From contig CAZCST010000008.1 in assembly GCA_964501365.1 (NCBI GenBank), positions 62,001-126,000 of the forward strand: 64,000 nt of DNA, read 5' to 3'. This document shows positions 43,783 through 51,657 of this stretch, one piece after another (within the stretch, counting starts at the first letter, position 1; every line of letters begins with the position of its first letter). The DNA comes from CAZAMB01 sp964501365. GTDB taxonomy: Bacteria > Planctomycetota > Phycisphaerae > UBA1845. Made by a program: the position numbers and the translations under genes. The notes beneath the pieces are model-generated. The model had not been told where the DNA came from, did not search any database, and saw only the letters and a program-made list of their open reading frames with translations.

Positions 43783-43827
43783 GTGGAGAATTGTTGGGAT
43801 TGGCCTCGATGCGTCAAGAAAAATAGA

Positions 43828-44286
43828 TTACCCGGCGACAGGAACCGTTTGACCGGTTGCCTGCTGGGCAGGAACAAGCCTGCGGAGGCTTTGGAGATCG
43901 GCTTCGTGGCGGGCGAGGATCTGGCCTGCCAATGCGGCTGCGCGACGATCGGAGGCGAGTTTAGGAGTCAATTGACGGTACAGGTTGTCCAGTGACTCCT
44001 GGGCTTCGAGAAGTCGCGGAAACATCGAGAATAGGTCGAGATAATGCAGGTTGCCGGTATTCAGGTCCGCACGGCGCGGAACCGGCTGGCCGCCAAGATC
44101 GAGAATCAATTCGGAAAGCTGGGCGCGATGAGTCCTACTGGTCCTGGCCATCTTTCGAATCAGATTTCCCGCCGCAACCTCAGCCAACGAAACAAAGGGC
44201 GTGGACTCGGCAACGCGGAGCACGAGACTCTGTTGCTCTTCGTCGAGCAATTGATTGAGCACGGCAGCTACAGAGGGGTTGTCCAT
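43828..44286 (-). CDS. Ferritin-like helical-bundle protein (probable, degenerate)
   Basis: A 152-aa protein of four probable helices. The second pair contains HRAQLSELILDLGGQPVPR, a pattern of bacterioferritin-like and DUF2383-type proteins, and a late segment reads ARHEADLQSLRRL. The usual ExxH iron ligands are not both present: the positions three residues before the two His are not Glu. A ferritin-like fold is therefore inferred, and metal binding is doubtful. It is read with nuoN (8-nt spacer) and rsgA. Confidence 0.5.
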   Translation of the reverse strand: MDNPSVAAVLNQLLDEEQQSLVLRVAESTPFVSLAEVAAGNLIRKMARTSRTHRAQLSELILDLGGQPVPRRADLNTGNLHYLDLFSMFPRLLEAQESLDNLYRQLTPKLASDRRAAALAGQILARHEADLQSLRRLVPAQQATGQTVPVAG

Positions 44287-44294
44287 CGAATTCC

Positions 44295-45938
44295 CTAATT
44301 TGGTAACGTTGTAATTTGGTAATTTGGTAATTGATCTGCCCTTGCAGATTCAACAACTGCCGGACCCGATGAACGTTGCGTGGGGTTGTACAAATTGCGG
44401 GAGAAGCGATCGGCCTGATTCTTGAGCGGCGAAGCGAAGACAAATAGTAGGATAAGAACGATCGCACATACGTTTACAAGAGCCAGTCCACCCACAGGTG
44501 CTTGCACCGGCGCGTCGCCCCGATCGCGAAGCGTCATCTGAACAATGACGCGAATATAGAAGTAGAGACTAAAAAGCGTATTGAAGACAGCGACGATAAT
44601 GAGGAACCAGCCGAGCGGATGGTCCATCGTCCCCAAGGCCACGAGAATCCACCACTTGCCAAGAAAACCGGCAAAGGGAGGCAATCCAACCAGCGAAACG
44701 AGACAAATGATCATCGGAATCGCAAGGGCGGGGGCCCGGCGCATCAGGCCGGTGAACGAATCAACCGTATCGCTTCCCGTATCCCAATAGAGCAGAGCCG
44801 TCACACCGAATGCGCCCAGATTCATGAAGAGATAAATCACAATGTACATGAGGAGTGCCGACAGACCCTGCTGAAAACTGGGAGAAGAGGGATGCAGCCA
44901 GACGGCTGCGGCCATCATCATGTACCCCGCGTGTGCGATGGACGAGTACGCAAGGAGCCGCTTGATGCTCGTTTGCCTGTAGGCAGAGAAGTTGCCGATC
45001 GTGCAAGTGATTGCGGCGATGATGCCAATTGTCCACGCGATCGGGTACATCAGATGCAGCGACTGGGGCGAATCCACCACGGAGCAGAACACGATCACTA
45101 TGCGGACAAGGAGGATGAGGCCGGCCGCCTTGCTGACAACACTGAGCCAGGTGGTCACTTCGATGCGCGCGCCCTGAAATGCGTCGGGACACCAGAAATG
45201 AAAGGGGAAAGCGGAAATCTTGAATGCGATCCCTGCGAAGAAGCAAAGCAGCGCCACGGCCAGGAGAATATGGTTTTGTTCGAGGCCAAGCTGTCCATAG
45301 GTATAGCGGGCGACGTCGACAACGTTCAGGCTGCCGACCAGTCCGTACAGAAGGCTCGCACCGTAGAGCATGATGGCGGCGCAGACCGCGCCGAAGATCA
45401 CGTACTTGAGCGAGGCCTCCGCCCCAAGGCGGTCCTTCTTATCGAAGCCGACGACGGCGTAGCTCGGCAGGGACGCGGTCTCTATCGCAATAACGATCAT
45501 TAGAAGGTTGGTCGTACTGACCATCAGCGACATGCCGAGCGCGCTGCCGAGGAGCAGGATAAAAAACTCGGGTGCATCGGTCTCACGATGGGCCTGACCG
45601 ATCCACCACAGGTAGGTCACGGCTGCAAGGAAGACGAGCAAAACGACCTGAAATCCAGACGAGAGAGTATCCGCGATCAACAGTCCGGCACTGGGCTGAG
45701 TCGAAAGGCCGCTGACGCCCCCGCCTTCTACCCCGCGAGCGACTCGCACGGCCAAAACGAATGCCGCAACAAGTCCGAGAGACGTGACCGTAGCGATGAT
45801 TCGCGGACTGCGGTTGGCCACCAATGGACAAAGGACAATTGCCAGCATTGTCGCAATAAGGGCAAGCATCGGCGAGAACAGAAATAGATGCTCGCCGACG
45901 GGGATGCCGGACCAGAGGTTTTGAACTGTTGCAATCAT
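44295..45938 (-). CDS. nuoN: NADH-quinone oxidoreductase subunit N (ND2-like)
   Basis: Membrane subunit of respiratory complex I and one of the three antiporter-like proton channels. A 547-aa polytopic protein. Motifs: IAIETASLPSYAVVGF, EASLKYVIFGAVCAA, FPFHFWCPDAFQGARIEVTTWL and a KRLLAYSSIAHAGYMM segment, all typical of NuoN. The last 11 residues look like translated repeat DNA rather than conserved sequence. It is the last nuo gene of the operon, 61 nt after nuoM. Confidence 0.95.
   Translation of the reverse strand: MIATVQNLWSGIPVGEHLFLFSPMLALIATMLAIVLCPLVANRSPRIIATVTSLGLVAAFVLAVRVARGVEGGGVSGLSTQPSAGLLIADTLSSGFQVVLLVFLAAVTYLWWIGQAHRETDAPEFFILLLGSALGMSLMVSTTNLLMIVIAIETASLPSYAVVGFDKKDRLGAEASLKYVIFGAVCAAIMLYGASLLYGLVGSLNVVDVARYTYGQLGLEQNHILLAVALLCFFAGIAFKISAFPFHFWCPDAFQGARIEVTTWLSVVSKAAGLILLVRIVIVFCSVVDSPQSLHLMYPIAWTIGIIAAITCTIGNFSAYRQTSIKRLLAYSSIAHAGYMMMAAAVWLHPSSPSFQQGLSALLMYIVIYLFMNLGAFGVTALLYWDTGSDTVDSFTGLMRRAPALAIPMIICLVSLVGLPPFAGFLGKWWILVALGTMDHPLGWFLIIVAVFNTLFSLYFYIRVIVQMTLRDRGDAPVQAPVGGLALVNVCAIVLILLFVFASPLKNQADRFSRNLYNPTQRSSGPAVVESARADQLPNYQITTLPN
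44297..44332 (+). repeat. Short tandem repeat (period 8, TAATTTGG) at the end of nuoN
   Basis: Several copies of TAATTTGG lie between nuoN and the ferritin-like gene and run into the 3' end of nuoN, whose last codons (LPNYQITTLPN) are translated from the repeat. A related copy is at 40956-40970. Confidence 0.65.
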
Positions 45939-45952
45939 TCTGAAACGTCACA

Positions 45953-45993
45953 GCGGGCACAGCCCGCCCTGCCAGGGTGCATCACAATGCACC
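45953..45993 (+). repeat. Two small perfect hairpins in the nuoM-nuoN spacer
   Basis: GCGGGC-ACA-GCCCGC (45953-45967) and GGTGCAT-CACA-ATGCACC (45976-45993). A repeat-like element or an mRNA-processing/termination site between the two genes. Confidence 0.6.
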
Positions 45994-45999
45994 GTACCT

Positions 46000-47637
46000 C
46001 TATTTTCCGATCACGTGCGCAAGCATCAGGTCCAGCGTTCCGTTGGTAAAGTTAAACACTGTTTGCATGGGGAAGATTCCCATCGCGATGCACAGAATTG
46101 CCATTGGAACGAGGATGAATGTCTCACGCGGCTCGGCATCGGAGAAGCCGGCGTACTCTTCCTTTTCCTTGCCGAGATACACACGGCGTATGAGCCACAA
46201 GATGTAACCGGCGGTCAGGATTACGGCCGCAGCCGCAATGATGGCCATCGGGTAGGCCCATGGAAAACGTCCACCCGCGTTAAACGTGCCCAGCAACACC
46301 CAGACCTCGCCGATGAATCCGCAAAGGCCCGGCAAACCCAGCGACGCGAAGAAGCCGATTGTAGCCATCGTGCCGTAGCGTGGCATAGTGAGCCACAGTC
46401 CACCGAAGCGGTTGATCTCGCGATGGTGGGCCCGATCGTAAATCACGCCGACCAAAAAGAAGCACATCGGCGAACTGATGCCGTGGGCCAGCATCTGAAA
46501 CATCGCGCCTTGGAAGCCGGCGGGTGTGAGCACTGCAATGCCCAGCAGCACGTAACCCATATGCGAGACGGAGCTGTAGGCCACGAGCTTCTTGAAGTCA
46601 GTCTGAGCCATAGCACAAAGTGCGCCATAGATAATGCTGATGACGCCGATGAGGGCGAGCGCGAAAGCAATGGGGTTCGACTCAGCCGCAGACGGAAAAA
46701 TTGGATAGCACATTCGCAGGATGCCGTAGCCGCCCATCTTCAGCAGAACCCCGGCGAGGATCATGCTGATAGGTGTCGGAGCCTCAACGTGGGCGTCAGG
46801 CAACCAGGTATGAACCGGGACGGCCGGGAGCTTCACGGCGAAGCCGATGAAAAGGAATACGAACATGATGGTCGCAAACGGCAGATTCAGAAACATTGTC
46901 GTTGCGGCCTTGAAATACGATTGGATTGCCGGATTTGTAGCCAGTTCGATCAAGTCAAATGTGCCGTGGGTGATCGAAACGCCCGGCCGATAGCCGCTGG
47001 CGACATTGCCGCCGGCGCTCGCGATAGCCGCACCGCTATAGAAGTACAGAGCCACCAGCGCGACAAGCATGAGCACAGAACCGCCCAGCGTGAACAGGAA
47101 GAATTTGATGGCGGCATATTCTTTTCTTGGTCCGCCCCACACGCCAATGAGGAAATACATGGGCAGGAGCATGACTTCCCAGAAGATATAGAAGAGGAAA
47201 AAGTCCAGCGAAACGAAGACGCCCAACATGCCGGTCTCGAGAATCAGGAAGAGCATGAAATAGGCACGGATGCCCTTGTTATTTTTCCAATGTTCGAAAT
47301 TCCAGCTCGCCAGACAGGATAGGAACGAAACGAACGTCGTCAGGATCACGAGCGGGAAACCGAGGCCGTCGATACCCAGGAAATATTCGATGTTGAGCTT
47401 GTCCATCGAAATCCACGTCGTACGTTCGATGTGATGGAGTGCACCGTATCGCGAACCAAACACGCCGGCCGGGTCCGTCCCACCTGCCAGGAACGTCGGA
47501 AAGAGGAAGAGCGAGAGCACCAAAGTCGCCAGCGTAGTAAGCACGGCGACCATTTTTATGTGTTGCTTGGGAGCGAAGAGGCAGACGAGCGCCCCAATCG
47601 CCGGCAGGAACACGATCCATGAAAGTAGGTTACTCAT
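46000..47637 (-). CDS. nuoM: NADH-quinone oxidoreductase subunit M (ND4-like)
   Basis: Antiporter-like membrane subunit of complex I, 545 aa, about 14 helices. The core motif KLPAVPVHTWLPDAHVEAPT contains the proton-channel Lys and His. Other motifs are FWEVMLLPMYFLIGVWGG and KLVAYSSVSHMGYVLLGI. The ATG is preceded on the mRNA by the TTTGAAC repeat spacer that separates it from nuoL. Length and motifs are normal for the family. Confidence 0.96.
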   Translation of the reverse strand: MSNLLSWIVFLPAIGALVCLFAPKQHIKMVAVLTTLATLVLSLFLFPTFLAGGTDPAGVFGSRYGALHHIERTTWISMDKLNIEYFLGIDGLGFPLVILTTFVSFLSCLASWNFEHWKNNKGIRAYFMLFLILETGMLGVFVSLDFFLFYIFWEVMLLPMYFLIGVWGGPRKEYAAIKFFLFTLGGSVLMLVALVALYFYSGAAIASAGGNVASGYRPGVSITHGTFDLIELATNPAIQSYFKAATTMFLNLPFATIMFVFLFIGFAVKLPAVPVHTWLPDAHVEAPTPISMILAGVLLKMGGYGILRMCYPIFPSAAESNPIAFALALIGVISIIYGALCAMAQTDFKKLVAYSSVSHMGYVLLGIAVLTPAGFQGAMFQMLAHGISSPMCFFLVGVIYDRAHHREINRFGGLWLTMPRYGTMATIGFFASLGLPGLCGFIGEVWVLLGTFNAGGRFPWAYPMAIIAAAAVILTAGYILWLIRRVYLGKEKEEYAGFSDAEPRETFILVPMAILCIAMGIFPMQTVFNFTNGTLDLMLAHVIGK

Positions 47638-47648
47638 TGCATCACTTC

Positions 47649-47675
47649 TTTGAACTTTGAACTTTGAACTTTAAC
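47649..47675 (+). repeat. TTTGAAC heptamer tandem repeat in the nuoL-nuoM spacer
   Basis: Three copies of TTTGAAC (47649-47669) and one diverged copy (TTTAAC). The same array occurs inside nuoL at 48602-48625. Confidence 0.75.
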
Positions 47676-47677
47676 AT

Positions 47678-50038
47678 TCATAACGCCGCGGCAGTGGCGG
47701 CGGAGTGGCTTGGCTGCATGCCAAACCATAGCAGGGCCACCACAATGATCGTGGCCGCGCCGGCCGCGAACAAAACGTAGTTGCGAATACGACCCGTCTG
47801 CGGGCCGCGAACCATATCCGAAAAATCGAAGGATGTCTTGGACAGACCATTGAAGAAGCCGTCGATGCCGTACTTGTCCAATACATTGCCGGAAAACGCG
47901 GCGAATCGCTCCGTGGCGCTTGCGGCCAGGTTGAAAATCAAATCGACGATCCACGTATCGACGAAGCTGCAGATGCGAGCGAGACCGACCGTACCGCGAA
48001 CGAAGACCAGGTCGTACAACTCGTCGATGAAATACTTGTTGACCAGCACGAAATGAGCCAGGGAGACGCCCGGCAAGCGGCGAATGCTCTCGGCAAGAGC
48101 GAGGCCCCGGCCATAAATCGCGATCGCAATTACGAACCCTACTGCGAACGACAGCCCAACTCCGAGCTTGAGCCAGTGATGGGCGGCACTTATCGCCGCT
48201 GAATGAACTTCGCCATCGATCGCCAGGACCAAAGGAGCGCTGGTTGCGGCTCGGGCCGCATCGGCGATCTGATCGCGGAAGAGGAAGTAGCTCGAGACGA
48301 ACGTTCCGACCGCCAGCACCGCGAGCGGGATGAACATGAGCGGGCTTTCATGCGCGTGGTCGTACACATGATGGTCGCGGGGCTTGCCCATAAACGTCAT
48401 CCACCACGCCCGCATCATGTAGAATGGCGTAACGTACGCGGTGATGATCGCCAGCCAAAACATCCACTTGGGCAGTACGGGGATATTGTCGAATTTGGCC
48501 TTGAGATCGGATAAACCGTGCGAGTCCGCATGTGCGTCTTTCGACACTGCGTGCGGATCGGCAGCATGTGGATCGCTCGCAAGAACCACGCGACTGTCAT
48601 CTTTGAACTTTGAACTTTGAACTTTATTGTTCGCGTGCCCGCTCCCGTGCGCTTGGCCTTGATCTTCGTGTTGAGATTCCAATTTTCCGGAGTCGGTCCA
48701 ATCGTAGGCACGCGCGTAGGCCACGGCGAGGATTTCGTCCTTGCTGAAGAACCCGCCCAAGCCAATTTTCGAGCCGGGGATGCCGGTTCCCGCGATTGCG
48801 AGAACGCCGATCAGGAAGGTAAAGCCCGTGACAGGCATCTTCCTAATGAGTCCGCCCATCTTCCGCATGTCCTGCTCGTGGTGGCAGCCCTCGATGACCT
48901 GCCCCGAACCGAGAAACATCATGGCCTTAAAGAAGGCGTGGGTGATGAGGTGAAACAAGGCAGCGATCCAGGCCCCGCAACCCATTCCGAAAATCATGTA
49001 GCCAAGCTGCGAGAGCGTGGAGTAGGCCAGACACTTCTTGATGTCGTTTTGCACGATGGCTATCAGTGCCATCAGGAAGAGCGTCAGGCAGCCGATCGTG
49101 GCGATAAACATGAGGGCGTCAGGTGTCATGAGGCGAAAAACGCGAGCCACAAGGTAAACGCCGGCTGCGACCATCGTTGCGGCATGGATGAGCGCCGAGA
49201 CAGGAGTCGGGCCGGCCATCGCATCGGGTAGCCAGACGTGCAGCGGAAACTGTGCGCTCTTGCCCATCGCGCCGCAGAACAGGCCGATGCCCATGACGGT
49301 TGCAAGACTCCAGCCGAAGATCGTCCAGGTGCTGGCGAATATGCCGCTGCCGGCCGCATGCTGCTTGGCGAAATTGATCGCGGCCTGATCGAGATCGAGC
49401 GTGCCAAGTTGGAAGTAGACGAGCATGAGGCCGATGAGAAAGCCGAAGTCGCCGACGCGATTGGTGATGAAGGCTTTCATCTGGGCATATTGCGGGACGC
49501 GCTCGGTGAAGTAGAAGCCGATGAGCAGGTAGCTGCATAGGCCCACCAATTCCCAGAAGATAAAGAGGAAGAGCAGGCTGCTGCTGATGACCAGGCCGAG
49601 CATGGAAAAGCCGAAAAGCGAAAGATAGGCGAAGAAACGCCAGTATTTTCGCTGGTGACCGACTTCGTCGCTGTGGCCGGCCATGTAGCCGACGCTGAAG
49701 AAGAAAATCCAAAATGCGATAAACGTAACCATGAAATACATGGCCACAGTGAGTGAGTCGAGCTTGACTCCGACGGTCACGGCGACAGAGCCGAGGTTCG
49801 CCCAGTGCCAGCGAAACGCGTTGGCGGTGAGCTGGTCGCGGGCGGCGGCGTCGAGGCCCAGCCAACCGAGGAGGACGTAGGTTGCCAGCGCCAGCGGAAC
49901 CCCCATGCCCATCAGCACGCCAAACCATCCGGATAGCGGCTTACCCAGCTTCGGGCCGAAGAACACCAATACCCAAAAGGAGATCAGCGGCGACAGGACG
50001 CCGAGAGCGAGAGCAAGTTCGTAAGAATGATTAGCCAT
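47678..50038 (-). CDS. nuoL: NADH-quinone oxidoreductase subunit L (ND5-like) with a His-rich loop
   Basis: The largest antiporter-like membrane subunit of complex I, with lateral helix HL. Motifs: LFIFWELVGLCSYLLIGFY, QFPLHVWLPDAMAGPTPVSA (channel Lys nearby), and KKCLAYSTLSQLGYMIFG. At 786 aa it is about 130-170 residues longer than most NuoL. One extra stretch (about 455-520) is a His/Asp/Ser-rich hydrophilic loop (HEDQGQAHGSGHANN; DPHAADPHAV; DAHADSHGL) that contains, in frame, KVQSSKFK translated from a TTTGAAC heptamer array. The insert lies in a loop between two membrane helices, so it should be tolerated. Confidence 0.95.
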   Translation of the reverse strand: MANHSYELALALGVLSPLISFWVLVFFGPKLGKPLSGWFGVLMGMGVPLALATYVLLGWLGLDAAARDQLTANAFRWHWANLGSVAVTVGVKLDSLTVAMYFMVTFIAFWIFFFSVGYMAGHSDEVGHQRKYWRFFAYLSLFGFSMLGLVISSSLLFLFIFWELVGLCSYLLIGFYFTERVPQYAQMKAFITNRVGDFGFLIGLMLVYFQLGTLDLDQAAINFAKQHAAGSGIFASTWTIFGWSLATVMGIGLFCGAMGKSAQFPLHVWLPDAMAGPTPVSALIHAATMVAAGVYLVARVFRLMTPDALMFIATIGCLTLFLMALIAIVQNDIKKCLAYSTLSQLGYMIFGMGCGAWIAALFHLITHAFFKAMMFLGSGQVIEGCHHEQDMRKMGGLIRKMPVTGFTFLIGVLAIAGTGIPGSKIGLGGFFSKDEILAVAYARAYDWTDSGKLESQHEDQGQAHGSGHANNKVQSSKFKDDSRVVLASDPHAADPHAVSKDAHADSHGLSDLKAKFDNIPVLPKWMFWLAIITAYVTPFYMMRAWWMTFMGKPRDHHVYDHAHESPLMFIPLAVLAVGTFVSSYFLFRDQIADAARAATSAPLVLAIDGEVHSAAISAAHHWLKLGVGLSFAVGFVIAIAIYGRGLALAESIRRLPGVSLAHFVLVNKYFIDELYDLVFVRGTVGLARICSFVDTWIVDLIFNLAASATERFAAFSGNVLDKYGIDGFFNGLSKTSFDFSDMVRGPQTGRIRNYVLFAAGAATIIVVALLWFGMQPSHSAATAAAL
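48602..48625 (+). repeat. TTTGAAC heptamer tandem repeat inside nuoL
   Basis: Three TTTGAAC copies plus TTT in frame in the His-rich loop of nuoL; on the minus strand they encode KVQSSKFK. The array matches the nuoL-nuoM spacer repeat. Confidence 0.75.
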
Positions 50039-50050
50039 TTAGATTAAGTA

Positions 50051-50566
50051 TCACAGTCCCATTTTCTTAAGGACAGAACCAATCAAAATTTCTTTGAGCG
50101 CGTCCTTTACGAAATTCGCGGCCGCTGGCCCAAGTCGCCCAATTGCTTTCTTGAAGCGAATCACGGCCACCTCCGTTTTTGGTGTCTCCACCATCAAGTC
50201 AGGCACGGATTCCGTCAATGTTTTGGTTTCTTCTGGGGAAAACTCATCTACTTCCGCAATTAGAGAGGTGAGCGCCTCAGCCCTTCGTGTTGTCCAAACG
50301 TGAGGCTTGCCACAGCCTGTACAGTGCGCGGGCGGATCATAACTAGAAGCTACGTTAAGAAGTCCTCCTCTAAGCGGTTCACCACATTCACATTGGCTGA
50401 GAGTTTCCTCGCCGCACTTTGAGCAGAATTTTGTATTGAACTCAGGGTTGGTCGTAGCCTTTCCATTAATGCCATGGCCGTTCTTACACGCAAGGCCGAT
50501 GTCATATCCTCTTTGTCTAGTCCGACGTGATGACAAAGTTGAATACATTGCGCTAAAATCGTCCAT
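50051..50566 (-). CDS. Zinc-ribbon protein (DUF2321-like) inserted between nuoK and nuoL
   Basis: A 171-aa soluble protein with three Cys pairs near the N-terminus: FCSKCGEE (48/51), CECGEP (59/61) and CTGCGKP (82/85), plus LACKNGHG at about 26-33. This resembles the DUF2321 family, which has no known function. The second half is an amphipathic helical tail (VKDALKEILIGSVLKKMGL). The gene has 2 nt to nuoK and 12 nt to nuoL, so it is in the operon. It is not a complex I subunit and its codons are AT-richer than its neighbours. Probably an inserted single gene. Confidence 0.75.
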   Translation of the reverse strand: MDDFSAMYSTLSSRRTRQRGYDIGLACKNGHGINGKATTNPEFNTKFCSKCGEETLSQCECGEPLRGGLLNVASSYDPPAHCTGCGKPHVWTTRRAEALTSLIAEVDEFSPEETKTLTESVPDLMVETPKTEVAVIRFKKAIGRLGPAAANFVKDALKEILIGSVLKKMGL

Positions 50567-50568
50567 CT

Positions 50569-50880
50569 CTAGCCTTGCAGTCTCGTCGCCCGATCAACAT
50601 CGACCGTTGATAGATTCTTATACACGTTGATGCAAATGCCTACGGCCAGAGCCGCTTCGGCGGCGGCCAGGACAATGACGAACAACGCCGTGATCTGCCC
50701 GTCGATCCTGCCGGGGCCCAGATAGCGGTCGAATGCCACCAGGTTCACATTCGCACTGTTCAGCACCAGTTCGACGCCGATCAGGATCCCGATGGCATTG
50801 CGCTTGGTCATCATGGTGAACAATCCGCCGGCGAACAAAACTGCAGCCACGAATAAGTAATGTGTAAGCCCTATCGCCAT
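50569..50880 (-). CDS. nuoK: NADH-quinone oxidoreductase subunit K (ND4L-like)
   Basis: Small complex I membrane subunit of 103 aa with three helices. Motifs: GLFTMMTKRNAIGILIGVELVLNSANVNLVAF with the essential Glu, followed by FVIVLAAAEAALAVGICI with the second Glu. Both acidic residues are present. The ATG start has no crowding; the next gene starts 2 nt after the stop. Confidence 0.95.
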   Translation of the reverse strand: MAIGLTHYLFVAAVLFAGGLFTMMTKRNAIGILIGVELVLNSANVNLVAFDRYLGPGRIDGQITALFVIVLAAAEAALAVGICINVYKNLSTVDVDRATRLQG

Positions 50881-50897
50881 TCAAACCTCATAAGATA

Positions 50898-50952
50898 GAA
50901 GTGAGAAGAGTGAAGATAGAAATGCATCTTCTCTCTTTTGGCTTCTCACTTC
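50898..50952 (+). repeat. Inverted-repeat element in the nuoJ-nuoK spacer
   Basis: A perfect 11-bp inverted repeat GAAGTGAGAAG / CTTCTCACTTC with an inner hairpin GAAGAT / ATCTTC. It fills most of the 80-nt gap. Confidence 0.65.
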
Positions 50953-50960
50953 AGTCTTCA

Positions 50961-51650
50961 TCAGTCCTCCTGCCTCGCCAGGTACGCCGCGCCAACCATC
51001 ACAATAAAGAGCAACACTCCCGCCACTTCAAACGGAACAAGGTACTTTGTGATTAACTGTTCACCGATGGTCGTTATCGCGGGGCCAGGCACAATTGCCT
51101 CCGCAGCATGCCACGTCGTGCGCGAAAGAATCAAGCACAGTGACGCAGCCAAGGCCACACAAACGCCCCCCGCCAAAATGGTTTCCAGCGCGCCGGCCTC
51201 AAACTTTACCCACGGCGACTTGCTGGTGAGCATGACGCCGAATATCAGCAGCACAAGTGTCCCGCCGGCGTAGACGATCAACTGGATCGCGCCTAGAAAC
51301 GTCGACGCGAGCATGAAGTAGACCATCGCGACCGACCCCAGGCACATGAAGAGCCACACGGCCATGCGGACGATGTTGCGGCTGATGCACACTCCGACGA
51401 CCGAGATCACCACTCCGCCCGCAACGAGATTGAACAAAGCAAATTCAAGCCAGCCGCCCGCGACAGCGTTAGGAACACCGGCGGCGTCGGAGGCAAATGT
51501 CGGTCGGTTGCACGAAAGTACAACGGCTGCTCCCATGAATAAGAATGCGAGGAGACGCCGCCGAACAATAAAGTTCAAAGTCCAAAATTCAAAAAAACGA
51601 GCGTTTGACTCGTCTCTGGTTTTTGAATTTTGAACTTTGGCCTTTAACAT
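50961..51650 (-). CDS. nuoJ: NADH-quinone oxidoreductase subunit J (ND6-like)
   Basis: Complex I membrane subunit. The conserved core FALFNLVAGGVVISVVGVCISRNIVRMAVWLF begins about residue 70. Its N-terminus is extended: the first 30 residues (MLKAKVQNSKTRDES and on) are encoded by repeat DNA, followed by a signal-like segment (RRRLLAFLFMGAAVVLS). The real start may be further in, at the TTG near 51578 or the ATG at 51536; no good ribosome-binding site distinguishes them. Length 229 aa as given. The nuoH gene ends 6 nt from the first ATG. Confidence 0.88.
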   Translation of the reverse strand: MLKAKVQNSKTRDESNARFFEFWTLNFIVRRRLLAFLFMGAAVVLSCNRPTFASDAAGVPNAVAGGWLEFALFNLVAGGVVISVVGVCISRNIVRMAVWLFMCLGSVAMVYFMLASTFLGAIQLIVYAGGTLVLLIFGVMLTSKSPWVKFEAGALETILAGGVCVALAASLCLILSRTTWHAAEAIVPGPAITTIGEQLITKYLVPFEVAGVLLFIVMVGAAYLARQED

Positions 51651-51657
51651 TTGAATT
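51570..51657 (+). repeat. Inverted TTTGAAC-like repeats at the nuoH-nuoJ junction
   Basis: Two arms of related AAAGTTCAAA / TTTTGAATTTTGAAC units (51570-51597 and 51620-51657) in opposite orientation. They form the 5' end of the nuoJ reading frame. Confidence 0.65.

Noticed and set aside
46015..47322. 435-codon plus-strand frame opposite nuoM
   Set aside because: Composition is that of an antisense shadow (His/Gln/Arg-rich, no hydrophobic core); nuoM motifs on the minus strand are strong.
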